Shown: positions 7,947 through 15,348 of the stretch, in pieces
Position numbering within the stretch: position 1 is the first letter of the stretch
Layout: every line of letters starts with the position of its first letter
Source of the DNA: Candidatus Eubacterium faecigallinarum
GTDB lineage: Bacteria; Bacillota; Clostridia; Oscillospirales; Acutalibacteraceae
DNA length: 33,945 nt
Assembly (NCBI GenBank): GCA_019115455.1
Contig: DXDN01000022.1
Location: 1 to 33,945 of the forward strand
Direction: 5' to 3'
Position numbers and translations under genes: made by a program
Notes under the pieces: model-generated
What the model was told of the DNA's origin: nothing
Database searches by the model: none
The model's input: the letters and a program-made list of their open reading frames with translations, nothing else

Positions 7947-9122
7947 TTAAAGGCTTGCTAACTGAGCCAAAACCGTGGATTGCAGTTCTTCAAGCAAAGC
8001 GATTTCCTTTGTATTTAAGATCATTTGCCGAATAATTGCAGCAAGATTCAATTTTTCAATGTATTTAGACGGAGGAACTACAATTTTTATACCGTCAATA
8101 AAGTTTTTGCTGAGATTATCCTGGGCTCCACCATTTGAAAGCCTGCTTATTGCCGTTTGGCTTTGAATTAGTGAGAAGTACAAGTATGCTGATTCTGCTT
8201 TTGTATGACATATCATGCCGCATATTGCTTGATTGGTAGTTGCCTCTATTGCAAGGTATCCAACTTCACCAGCTGTAACGCCGTACATCGCCATCAAAAC
8301 AGTATCCCTTGAAAGAAGCTTTGTAGAACTCTCACTCAAGCCTAATGGCGTGATGTGCTCATCGGTTTGCAAAGTGATATTGTTATGTACTTCTCCTGAT
8401 TTCACCCAAGGAATCGTTCCATTTTCCCAATATTCATTGTTCGTCCGGGATGGTGTCGAGCCAGATTTCGTGTCCTTGCAAAACTCAGACACGGTTTTAA
8501 TAGAAAAACCTTCTGGTAAGATCAATCGTTCCATTTCGGCATCCGTCAGATTTATCAGCACACCTCTGCCGATATTCTTTTGAATAGACGCTATCCCGAT
8601 TGTCACTAAATTCTCATTGATGTTCCGCTTGAGTGCAATCCGGTCGGTAATGGTTTGATATGCCTTAACAATACTGCGCTGCTTTTCGATGGGGGGAACC
8701 GGCAGCTCTACTTTGCACATTTCATCCCAATCCATCACTTCACGAACACTGCCATGAGATTTGAATCTGGCATAGCGGTCAAATTCCGGCCTCTTAAACC
8801 ACATCATGAGATATTCCGGCATAAGCTGGTTTTCATCTATGACTTCAAAAACTGTATAGACATTGCTTACCAAGCCTTCTTCATAGTCTTCCAAAAGTGC
8901 AATTCCGATTTTATCTCCACGGCGTGAAGTATCTGGGATGTATGTAAACTGCCCCTTTTTTACAACCTTATATTTTGAAAAATCCGTTCCAACTGTATTG
9001 GCAATTGAGGGAATAAACTGTTTTTGAACGGATACACCCAGCAAGTTTTCTTCTTTTCCATCTACATTCCGAACATCAACTTGCCGTATATATTGCCCCA
9101 ATTGCTTATAATTTGATCTCAT
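7947..9122 (-). CDS. hsdS: Type I restriction specificity subunit (HsdS)
   Basis: The 391-residue protein sets the DNA target of the complex. It has two target-recognition domains. The first (about residues 1-165) ends in VELPVPPIEKQRSIVKAYQ and a conserved helix. The second (about 205-390) begins with FSIKTVSEFCKD, contains GSTPSRTNNEYW and IPWVKSGEV, and ends in a second helix, ALLEELQSTVLAQLASL. Each should read one half of a split recognition site. The ATG at 9122 overlaps the end of hsdM by 17 nt, which implies translational coupling. No second hsdS copy, truncated half-gene or inverted repeat was seen nearby, so phase-variable shuffling is not indicated. Confidence 0.95.
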   Translation of the reverse strand: MRSNYKQLGQYIRQVDVRNVDGKEENLLGVSVQKQFIPSIANTVGTDFSKYKVVKKGQFTYIPDTSRRGDKIGIALLEDYEEGLVSNVYTVFEVIDENQLMPEYLMMWFKRPEFDRYARFKSHGSVREVMDWDEMCKVELPVPPIEKQRSIVKAYQTITDRIALKRNINENLVTIGIASIQKNIGRGVLINLTDAEMERLILPEGFSIKTVSEFCKDTKSGSTPSRTNNEYWENGTIPWVKSGEVHNNITLQTDEHITPLGLSESSTKLLSRDTVLMAMYGVTAGEVGYLAIEATTNQAICGMICHTKAESAYLYFSLIQSQTAISRLSNGGAQDNLSKNFIDGIKIVVPPSKYIEKLNLAAIIRQMILNTKEIALLEELQSTVLAQLASL

Positions 9123-10680
9123 AACCCAGCTCCTTAAACACTGCCAGCAAATCTGCCTTTGACTTTTCTTCCTCTGCCAGTAGCTCTTTCAGCTCGGCCT
9201 GCAAGGTTTTCATTTTGGTATCAAAGTCGATGGCTTCATCCCGGTTGACAAACTCAATATACCGGCTGGGCACAAGTGTGAATCCCTTTTCCGCCACTTC
9301 CTCAAAACTGGCGCTGTAGCAGAACTCCGGAACATTATGATAGGTTTCTTCATAGCCTTCCTGCTGCCATGCGTGATAGACATCGGTCACCTTTGCCCGG
9401 TCTTCCTCAGTCAGCTCGATATACTTTTTCTCGTAGGGACTGCCCATCTGCCTCAGATCCATGAACAGGATTTCCCGCTCTCGGTTGCGGTAGCGCTTAA
9501 CCTCGCCGTTTTGCTCCACTACACGGGCCTTTTTGTTTTTGTTCAAAATCCAAAGAGTCACGCTGATGTCTGTGGTATAGAACAGGTTGCGGGGTAGAAT
9601 AATAATGGCTTCTACCAGATTATTTTCGATCAACTGCCGACGAATTTTTAACTCGGTGCCGTCATCTGATAAAGCGCCGTTGGCCAGTAGGAAACCGGCC
9701 ACGCCATTCTGGGACAGCTTGGAGACGATATTCAGAATCCAACCGTAGTTTGCATTGCTGGTGGGCGGCACTTCATAGCCATCCCAGCGGGGATCGTCCA
9801 CAAGCTCGTCGGCAGCCCTCCACTCCTTTTGGTTAAAAGGTGGGTTTGCCATGATATAGTCTGCTTTCAGGTCCTTATGCTGGTCGTTGGTGAAGGTGTT
9901 CGCCGCCATTTCGCCCAGGTTGGCGGAAATACCTCGGATAGCCAGATTCATCTTGCACAGCTTGTAGGTGGTATTGGTGTATTCCTGCCCGTAGATGGAC
10001 ACCTTCTTCTTGTTGCCGTGGTGTGCCTCCACAAACTTTATGGACTGCACAAACATACCCCCGGAGCCGCAGCAAGGGTCATACAGGATACCGTCATAAG
10101 GTTCAATCATCTCAGCAATCAGATTAACAATACACTTTGGAGTATAAAATTCGCCCTTACCCTTGCCTTCCGCCAACGCAAATTTGCTCAGAAAATATTC
10201 GTAAATCCGACCGATGATATCATTTTCTGCGTCACTGGTATTGATTTTGTCGATTTCGTCCAGCAACGATGCCAGCTTTGCCATGTCGATGTGGAGTCGT
10301 GAATAGTAGTTATCCGGTAAAGCTCCCTTCAAAGAGGGGTTGGCCTTTTCAATCGTATACAGCGCCGTGTCAATTTTCAGAGCAATATCATCCTGTTTGG
10401 CGTTCTCCATGATGTAGCTCCACCGGCTAATTTCAGGCAGAAAGAACACATTGTCTTTGGTATAGAAAGCGACGTTATTCAGGAACTTTTCGCCGTATTT
10501 TTCCGCAATCAATTTGCGTTGGGCCTCAAATTTGTCGCTTGCAAATTTTAAGAAGAAAAGGCTCAAAACGACGTGTTTATACTCCGCCGGTTCCACAGAA
10601 CCACGCAGTTTGTCTGCCGATTTCCACAACGCTTCCTCCATAGAAACTTCTTTTTTGGGCTTTGCCGTACCTCTGGCCAT
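9106..10680 (-). CDS. hsdM: Type I DNA methyltransferase subunit (HsdM)
   Basis: The 524-residue protein is the N6-adenine methylase of the type I complex. The N-terminal helical domain (residues 12-150) precedes the catalytic domain. That domain has the SAM-binding motif DPCCGSGGMF (201-210), preceded by the family signature GEFYTPKCIVNLIAEM (177-192), and the catalytic NPPF (279-282). A C-terminal helix (about 485-524) would bind HsdS. GGAGG lies 8 nt before the ATG. It is the first restriction gene of the operon, 51 nt after a small XRE regulator, so methylase would be made before HsdR. All key residues are present. Confidence 0.97.
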   Translation of the reverse strand: MARGTAKPKKEVSMEEALWKSADKLRGSVEPAEYKHVVLSLFFLKFASDKFEAQRKLIAEKYGEKFLNNVAFYTKDNVFFLPEISRWSYIMENAKQDDIALKIDTALYTIEKANPSLKGALPDNYYSRLHIDMAKLASLLDEIDKINTSDAENDIIGRIYEYFLSKFALAEGKGKGEFYTPKCIVNLIAEMIEPYDGILYDPCCGSGGMFVQSIKFVEAHHGNKKKVSIYGQEYTNTTYKLCKMNLAIRGISANLGEMAANTFTNDQHKDLKADYIMANPPFNQKEWRAADELVDDPRWDGYEVPPTSNANYGWILNIVSKLSQNGVAGFLLANGALSDDGTELKIRRQLIENNLVEAIIILPRNLFYTTDISVTLWILNKNKKARVVEQNGEVKRYRNREREILFMDLRQMGSPYEKKYIELTEEDRAKVTDVYHAWQQEGYEETYHNVPEFCYSASFEEVAEKGFTLVPSRYIEFVNRDEAIDFDTKMKTLQAELKELLAEEEKSKADLLAVFKELGYEIKL

Positions 10681-10731
10681 TTTATTTTCCTCCGATTTTC
10701 GGTAATTTATATTTTCGTATAAAGCAGCACT

Positions 10732-10944
10732 CTATTTCTGGCTATCATGTACCACTTCGCAAATATCTCCAATATCACAGTCGAGATACTCACAGATTCG
10801 CAACAATACAGAAAGGGCTACTTCATTGCCTTTGTTTAGTTTCGCCATGGTCCCGGTGGCCAGCTTCAGGTCCGCCCGGAACTTCATTTTGCTTATATCA
10901 CGCTCTAATAGCAGCATCCACAATTTTTTATAACTGATCCTCAT
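10732..10944 (-). CDS. Small XRE-type regulator heading the defence operon
   Basis: The 70-residue protein starts MRISYKKLWMLLLERDISKM and is a single helix-turn-helix domain. It contains LKLATGTMAKLNKGNEV as the recognition unit and ends ICEYLDCDIGDICEVV, the usual form of YozG-like small Cro/CI proteins. The longer open frame has 27 extra residues upstream, but AGGAG lies 11 nt before the ATG at 10944 and a promoter lies just upstream, so I prefer this start. It is the first gene of the hsd operon, 51 nt before hsdM. Such regulators often control restriction operons in the way C proteins do. That role is an inference from position. Confidence 0.85.
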   Translation of the reverse strand: MRISYKKLWMLLLERDISKMKFRADLKLATGTMAKLNKGNEVALSVLLRICEYLDCDIGDICEVVHDSQK

Positions 10945-10993
10945 ATTCAAATCTGCTCCTATTTCATAGTGTACATAGCAGGTAGCTATTCTA

Positions 10994-11022
10994 ATTTTAG
11001 TCGAAAAAGCATCTGCTTGCAA
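10994..11022 (-). promoter_or_regulatory. Promoter of the defence operon
   Basis: On the minus strand TTGCAA (11017-11022), a 17-nt spacer and TAAAAT (10994-10999) form a sigma-A-type promoter about 50 nt before the XRE start codon. No other good promoter was noticed between genes further down the operon, which fits one long transcript of seven genes. Confidence 0.55.
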
Positions 11023-11112
11023 CATGAATTTGCAATTTATTACATAATAATTTCAACTTCGTGCATTTTTTCACCGTGAATAAAAATATTTTATGTTATA
11101 AAACAGAAAACC

Positions 11113-11158
11113 AATAAAACAAGCAGGGACTACTCCCAAAAAAGCGATCCCTGCTTGT
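11113..11158 (-). terminator. Terminator of tnpV
   Basis: An 11-bp stem (11119-11129 with 11148-11158) is followed on the minus strand by TTTTATTGGTTTT. It lies 20 nt after the tnpV stop and insulates the defence operon from tnpV transcription. Confidence 0.8.
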
Positions 11159-11178
11159 CGGTTATTCCTAATAACGAT

Positions 11179-11562
11179 TTAGTGATAAATTATCTCGCCT
11201 CGAACAATTTCTTCTGCCCGGTTGCGGATGTTGTTCATGGTGCCCATCCACACCATCGGATCATGGGCTTTCAATTCTTCGGTAATGCTTTCCGCCGCTT
11301 TCATCTGATTGATGAGACAGTTCATCCGCTCTTGTGCTTGCTCATTCAGAACAGCCAGATATATCCAGAGTTTGCCGGACAAAATCAGTTCATTGTACAG
11401 GGCTGGATGATACTGCGCCAAATAGTCTTTGTGCATCCGCCCCAAAATCCCAATAGGGCGGGTTTCTTCCGGTAGCTGCAAGTCGGGAATGTAGTAGTCG
11501 CCAACCAACGTATACCGCAGGCCATTATGTTCATCGTAAATGTGATTTTTGAGTTCTTCCAT
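11179..11562 (-). CDS. tnpV: TnpV transposon-encoded protein
   Basis: The 127-residue protein matches the TnpV family found on Tn4451-like and related Clostridial transposable elements. It has a tyrosine-rich front (GDYYIPDLQLPEETRPIGIL, residues 21-40) followed by GRMHKDYLAQYHP and a helical C-terminal half with LNEQAQERMN. The function of TnpV is not established; it is usually found near element ends. GAGGAG lies 9 nt before the ATG. The gene lies about 130 nt inside the inferred right junction and may be read from the promoter of the interrupted host phosphatase gene, which points the same way. Confidence 0.85.
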   Translation of the reverse strand: MEELKNHIYDEHNGLRYTLVGDYYIPDLQLPEETRPIGILGRMHKDYLAQYHPALYNELILSGKLWIYLAVLNEQAQERMNCLINQMKAAESITEELKAHDPMVWMGTMNNIRNRAEEIVRGEIIYH

Positions 11563-11620
11563 GTTGTTGATCTCCTCATTCTGGTGTGATAGTTAGCAAG
11601 CCTGGCTCTCCAGAAATATT

Positions 11621-11697
11621 GGTAAATCATTGGTAAAACTGAGGTTGAAACACAGGAAGTGCTTGATTTACAAGCGTTTTTTCACGTCAGGTAAATC
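11621..11697. repeat. GGTAAATC repeats at the element end
   Basis: GGTAAATC occurs at 11621-11628 and 11690-11697, a related GGTAAAA at 11632-11638, and the inverted form GATTTAC at 11665-11671. Short repeats in both orientations next to a junction are typical recombinase-binding arms. No recombinase is visible in the window, so the role is inferred. Confidence 0.4.
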
Positions 11698-11729
11698 CTG
11701 CCGTGGCAAACAAACATAATCTTTATCAT
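11682..11729 (-). pseudogene. 5' fragment of low-molecular-weight protein tyrosine phosphatase, interrupted by element
   Basis: An ATG at 11729 with AAGGA 11 nt upstream encodes MIKIMFVCHG, the N-terminus of LMW protein tyrosine phosphatases up to the P-loop (family pattern V-C-x-G-N-I-C-R-S-P). It then departs into RIYLT and a stop. A good promoter stands upstream (11759-11786). The simplest reading is that the mobile element inserted after the Gly codon (about 11,700), leaving this stub, with the rest of the gene at the other end of the element. This 407-nt stretch without a full gene (11563-11969) also holds the element-end repeats, this gene's promoter and the nfeD promoter. Confidence 0.7.
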
Positions 11730-11758
11730 ACGGCAAAACGTCCTTCTTTTTTTATTAA

Positions 11759-11786
11759 ATAATACCACATTAACTCTCATTGTCAA
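11759..11786 (-). promoter_or_regulatory. Promoter of the interrupted phosphatase gene
   Basis: On the minus strand TTGACA (11781-11786), 16 nt and TATTAT (11759-11764). With its target gene broken, transcripts from here would run into the element and reach tnpV. Confidence 0.65.
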
Positions 11787-11884
11787 CATGCAAAACGCAT
11801 AATATTTTAAGGAAAATGCATTTAAGAATATTTTTCCGCATTTATGAATTACGTGTAAAATTTGTCAAATACGCTCACAAACTG

Positions 11885-11913
11885 TTGAAAACAGGCAAGT
11901 AATATGATAATAT
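11885..11913 (+). promoter_or_regulatory. Promoter of nfeD-SPFH operon
   Basis: TTGAAA (11885-11890), a 17-nt spacer and TAATAT (11908-11913) lie about 55 nt before the nfeD start codon. Confidence 0.6.
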
Positions 11914-11969
11914 ACACTTAGAATATCTATGTGTATTCTTATATTAAAAATTAAGGGAGTGGTTCAAAA

Positions 11970-12419
11970 ATGATTGAGAATGTTCAGACTGCGCTTTGTA
12001 TCGTTTGGGCAGTAATGATTGTCGTGTCCGCTGTGGTTGAAGCCGCTACTGCGCAGATGGTTTCCATATGGTTTGTGGTAGGCTCGATAGCAGGTCTTAT
12101 TTCGGCACTGTTTGACGTTAAGCCTGGAATACAAATTGTGATATTTACAGCCGTTTCCATTATCGCTCTCATAATCACACGACCGCTGGTAAAAAAATAT
12201 ATTAAGCCAAAAAAACAGCCCACTAACGCAGACAAGGTTATCGGGCAAATGGGTGTAGTCACCCAGGAAATCAACAATATCCGAGCTACAGGTCAAGTTA
12301 AAATCGGAGGAGAAATCTGGAGCGCAAGATCTGTTGACAACAGTATTATTCCCGACGGAAGCGAAGTCATTATTGACAGAATCGAGGGAGTAAAAGTTAT
12401 GGTTAAAACAAATAATTAA
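11970..12419 (+). CDS. NfeD-like membrane protein
   Basis: The 149-residue protein has three or four hydrophobic segments (about residues 7-27, 32-48 and 53-70). A soluble C-terminal OB-fold domain (about 85-147) follows, with GQMGVVTQEINNIRATGQVK and EVIIDRIEGVKVMV, typical of NfeD short forms. NfeD proteins pair with SPFH membrane-scaffold proteins, and exactly such a gene follows 18 nt downstream. AAGGGAG precedes the ATG. The pair probably acts in membrane microdomain organisation or envelope quality control. The name NfeD is historical and does not define a reaction. Confidence 0.9.
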   Translation: MIENVQTALCIVWAVMIVVSAVVEAATAQMVSIWFVVGSIAGLISALFDVKPGIQIVIFTAVSIIALIITRPLVKKYIKPKKQPTNADKVIGQMGVVTQEINNIRATGQVKIGGEIWSARSVDNSIIPDGSEVIIDRIEGVKVMVKTNN

Positions 12420-12437
12420 TTATAAAGGAGAAATTTT

Positions 12438-13361
12438 ATGGGATTTTTTATTGTTTTAGGACTGATTATCATTGCTCTGATAGCGCTTATTTTGACAAAC
12501 ATCAGAGTTGTTCCGCAATCAAAGGCTTATGTTATTGAAAGACTCGGAACATACTTTGGCACCTGGGATACAGGAATTCATGTAAAAATACCGTTTGTCG
12601 ACAGAATAGCAAAGATAATTTCCCTCAAGGAGCAGGTTGTTGATTTCAAACCGCAGGCGGTTATCACAAAGGATAACGTTACTATGCAGATAGACACTGT
12701 TGTATTCTATCAGATAACTGACCCGAAACTTTACACATACGGCGTTGAGAGCCCCATTTCCGCTATTGAGAACCTTTCGGCTACTACGCTTCGTAACATC
12801 ATCGGTGAGCTTGAGCTTGACTCCACCCTCACCTCCCGTGACACCATCAACACAAAAATCAGGGTTATTCTTGACGAGGCAACCGACGCCTGGGGCATCA
12901 AGGTAAACCGTGTTGAGCTGAAAAACATCATACCACCAAGAGAAATTCAGGACGCCATGGAAAAGCAGATGAAGGCTGAGCGTGAGCGCCGTGAAGCAAT
13001 ACTCAGAGCCGAGGGTGAAAAGCAGTCAAGAATTCTTGTGGCAGAAGGACACAAGGAATCAAAAATTCTTGAAGCTGAGGCTGAGAAGCAGTCCGCTATT
13101 CTCAACGCAGAAGCAGTTAAGGAATCAAAAATCCGCGAGGCTGAAGGTGAAGCTGAGGCAATCCTCAAGGTACAGACTGCCACGGCTGACGCCATTAAGA
13201 TGCTCAATGAAGCTGACGCCAGCGACGCTGTTGTAAAGCTCAGAGCGCTTGAGGCTTTTGCCAAGGCGGCTGACGGCCAGGCTACTAAAATTATTATCCC
13301 GTCCGAGATTCAGGGCCTTGCAGGTCTTGCAGAGGGTATAACACAATCGCTTAATAAATAA
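12438..13361 (+). CDS. SPFH/stomatin-prohibitin family membrane protein (QmcA-like)
   Basis: The 307-residue protein has an N-terminal membrane anchor (residues 2-23). The SPFH domain (about 24-190) starts VVPQSKAYVIERLGTYFGTW and includes DNVTMQIDTVVFYQITD and VNRVELKNIIPPREIQDAM. A long helical repeat of the form (A/R)EGEKQS(R/A)IL follows (about 170-240), typical of oligomerising stomatins, and then a C-terminal segment. AAAGGAG lies before the ATG. It forms an operon with the NfeD-like gene, the normal arrangement. It likely forms ring-like scaffolds in the membrane. Confidence 0.93.
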   Translation: MGFFIVLGLIIIALIALILTNIRVVPQSKAYVIERLGTYFGTWDTGIHVKIPFVDRIAKIISLKEQVVDFKPQAVITKDNVTMQIDTVVFYQITDPKLYTYGVESPISAIENLSATTLRNIIGELELDSTLTSRDTINTKIRVILDEATDAWGIKVNRVELKNIIPPREIQDAMEKQMKAERERREAILRAEGEKQSRILVAEGHKESKILEAEAEKQSAILNAEAVKESKIREAEGEAEAILKVQTATADAIKMLNEADASDAVVKLRALEAFAKAADGQATKIIIPSEIQGLAGLAEGITQSLNK

Positions 13362-13371
13362 TAACATTATA

Positions 13372-13416
13372 AACAACAGGCAGCCCGCGAAAGCGAGCTG
13401 CCTGTTGTTTTATTTG
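13372..13416 (+). terminator. Terminator of nfeD-SPFH operon
   Basis: A 13-bp stem (13372-13384 with 13397-13409) has an inner CGC-GAAA-GCG extension and is followed by a T-rich run. Confidence 0.85.
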
Positions 13417-13466
13417 AAGATAATACACATAGATTGAACATATTTGCATAAATTCTGTTTTTGATA

Positions 13467-13586
13467 TTATTTCTTTTTATCAACCTTTTTGTGTGCTCTT
13501 TCAGCCTTTTGCTGCTGTTCCTCAAGGGCGGTATGTCTTTCAATATTTGTATTCTCTTGTTCAAAGAGTTCTTCAAATACAGACAA
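13467..13586 (-). CDS. Possible small charged protein (39 residues)
   Basis: A minus-strand frame with a TTG start (13584-13586) and AAGG about 10 nt upstream encodes a 39-residue peptide. It is strongly charged, contains FEELFEQENTNIERHTALEE and ends in AHKKVDKKK, compatible with a short amphipathic helix. A stop lies just before the start, so it could also be the tail of a decayed gene. The overlapping longer ATG frame on the same strand (13367-13576) runs through the terminator hairpin and has a less protein-like composition, so I prefer this one. No family is recognised. Confidence 0.35.
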   Translation of the reverse strand: MSVFEELFEQENTNIERHTALEEQQQKAERAHKKVDKKK

Positions 13587-13631
13587 GTTTTTTAAACCTT
13601 ATATGTAATAACATAATATAAATAAAGCAGT

Positions 13632-13660
13632 GGGCACAAGCCGATTAACGGCTTATGCCC
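13632..13660 (-). terminator. Terminator of the symporter gene
   Basis: A 12-bp stem (13632-13643 with 13649-13660) has a 5-nt loop. It is fully paired only as minus-strand RNA, where the odd position becomes a G-U pair, and is followed there by a T-rich run. Confidence 0.75.
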
Positions 13661-13690
13661 CTTGATTTATTTGGGATTTTATTAAATTTA

Positions 13691-15217
13691 TTATTTAGCC
13701 TCGGCAGGCTGAGTCACCTGCTTCTGCTCATCTTCAGCTTCCTGCTCTTCTCTGCGGGCTTTTATCTCTTTCATCATCTGACGGTGACCGTCACCGGTGA
13801 TGTTATAGAAATGCATCGGCACCAGCATAAGCAGATATCCCACTGCCGGCAGAAGTACGGTAAGGAAGAAGAGTGTATTATTCGTCGCCGCTGACTGTAC
13901 CATGGAGCCCTCTGTATGGCTCTTATATCCTACCCAGCCGAGTATAGCAAGACCGATTGAGGAAGAAAGCGTGTTTTCTATCTTTCCTGTAAAGCTCATT
14001 ATTGAAAGCATTATACCCTCAACACGTCTGCCGGTTTTCCATTCAATATAGTCAACCGTCTCTGCTTCCATTTCCTTTTGAATAAGGTTCTTGAACTCCA
14101 GCGGAATTGTGGTAAGACAGGTAAATGCCGAAACCATAATACCTGTAAGGAGTGATACTGACTGGTCTGCTCCCTTTTGGAGAAGTCCCTTAAATGTAAA
14201 CACGGCAAACAGCAAATGCAGGATTATGGCGCTGATACAGCACACCTGATAAAATCTGCGTGAATCTGCTTTTTCTCCCAATTTCTCAACAATTTTCGGA
14301 ACAAGTATTCCGGCGAACAAAAAGCCCGGAAACTTAACCACGTCGATAACAGCGTTATATTTCAGGTTGAACATAAGGTCTGCAACAAAATAGAACGATA
14401 CCTGCTCTGCCACCTTGCAAAGTACAAAGAAAACATTGCACAAAAACAGCATGAGAAGTGGTCTGTTTTTAAACAGAAGCGAAAAGCACTCCTTAACAGA
14501 CGGAGTATCCGAGCTGTGTCTTGCACGCTCAACGGTATTTCTGTATGTCATTCTTGTTAAGAAGAAAATACCGATTGCCGATATTATTGCGGAGGTAAGA
14601 TATGCCTGTGGCGTATGGTCACGGAAATAAGGAAGCCAAGCCGCTCCGGCAACAAATACCTGAGGAAGTGCTCCTACTACCGAACGGACAATTGAGCTGA
14701 CGCCGAAAAGTTTCGTTCGTTCTATTCCGTTGGGCGTAATAGAAAAGGCAAGCGCCCCCATAGGTATATCAAACGCAGTGTATGTAACATCGAGCATTAC
14801 AAAAAGTATCGTTGTATAGATAACATTCAGCACAGGCGGCGCATCGGCACTGCCCACGAAAAACAGTATCATTACTATTGATACAAATATCGGAGCCCAT
14901 TTTATGTACGGGCGCATCTGACCTTCCTTGGTACGGGTTCTGTCCACAAGTACGCCCATTATCGGGTCGTTGATGGCGTCAAATATACCGCAGAAAAGCC
15001 TGATTGTCGATGCCGTACCCATAGGGTCCTTAAGCTTTTTAAATAAAACATTTGTCAGGAAATAGTTAACGTATTTTGAGCTGGTCATGGAGGTGTTCAT
15101 TCCCTGAGCGCCTCTGCCAAGGGCATAGGATATGGTCTCTCTCCATGTAAGATAAGTTTCCTCACCTACGTCTGTTTTAACTATTTTACTGTCTAAAAAG
15201 GTTTTTAACTTTCCCAT
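13691..15217 (-). CDS. GPH-family sugar:cation symporter (MFS)
   Basis: The 508-residue protein has about 12 hydrophobic segments and matches the glycoside-pentoside-hexuronide:cation symporter family (MelB-like). The signature region is FCGIFDAINDPIMGVLVDRT (starting near residue 78), with RPYIKWAPI in the next loop. The C-terminal tail (last 35 residues) is charged and cytoplasmic. The longer frame starts at a TTG at 15238, but GGAAGGGATGG sits before the ATG at 15217, so I use that start. The gene stands alone between two terminators. The substrate cannot be read from sequence; the nearby glycosidases suggest a plant-glycan sugar, as an inference only. Confidence 0.88.
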   Translation of the reverse strand: MGKLKTFLDSKIVKTDVGEETYLTWRETISYALGRGAQGMNTSMTSSKYVNYFLTNVLFKKLKDPMGTASTIRLFCGIFDAINDPIMGVLVDRTRTKEGQMRPYIKWAPIFVSIVMILFFVGSADAPPVLNVIYTTILFVMLDVTYTAFDIPMGALAFSITPNGIERTKLFGVSSIVRSVVGALPQVFVAGAAWLPYFRDHTPQAYLTSAIISAIGIFFLTRMTYRNTVERARHSSDTPSVKECFSLLFKNRPLLMLFLCNVFFVLCKVAEQVSFYFVADLMFNLKYNAVIDVVKFPGFLFAGILVPKIVEKLGEKADSRRFYQVCCISAIILHLLFAVFTFKGLLQKGADQSVSLLTGIMVSAFTCLTTIPLEFKNLIQKEMEAETVDYIEWKTGRRVEGIMLSIMSFTGKIENTLSSSIGLAILGWVGYKSHTEGSMVQSAATNNTLFFLTVLLPAVGYLLMLVPMHFYNITGDGHRQMMKEIKARREEQEAEDEQKQVTQPAEAK

Positions 15218-15313
15218 GTTTCCATCCCTTCCGAACAATTTAACGTTACAATTTTATCAGCGCTTATTTTATTTGTAAAGAGATTTAACATAGATTTAAC
15301 GTTGATTTTAAAA

Positions 15314-15344
15314 AAAACACCGTTTACAAATAAAACGGTGTTTT
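15314..15344 (-). terminator. Terminator of HprK-like gene
   Basis: A perfect 12-bp stem (15314-15325 with 15333-15344) is followed on the minus strand by a run of Ts. It lies 4 nt after the stop codon. Confidence 0.9.
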
Positions 15345-15348
15345 CAAA

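Larger units (their letters stand above)
1..11699. mobile_element. Right part of an integrated mobile element carrying a type I restriction/defence island
   Basis: The stretch holds tnpV (a transposon-associated gene), two XRE regulators, an unknown partial gene and a defence operon. Its right edge is placed near 11,697-11,700, where a phosphatase reading frame coming from the host side is interrupted. No recombinase, relaxase or conjugation gene lies inside the window, so the class (Tn4451-like mobilisable transposon, ICE or other) cannot be told. The left end lies outside the window. Seen: the gene content and the broken host gene. Inferred: that everything from the left edge to 11,699 is one element rather than nested ones. 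Confidence 0.7.

Noticed and set aside
7947-9122. Phase-variable hsdS locus
   Set aside because: Only one hsdS is present; no silent half-genes, recombinase or inverted repeats were found around it.
13367-13576. 69-residue minus-strand open frame
   Set aside because: It runs through the SPFH terminator hairpin; the overlapping 39-residue frame looks more protein-like.
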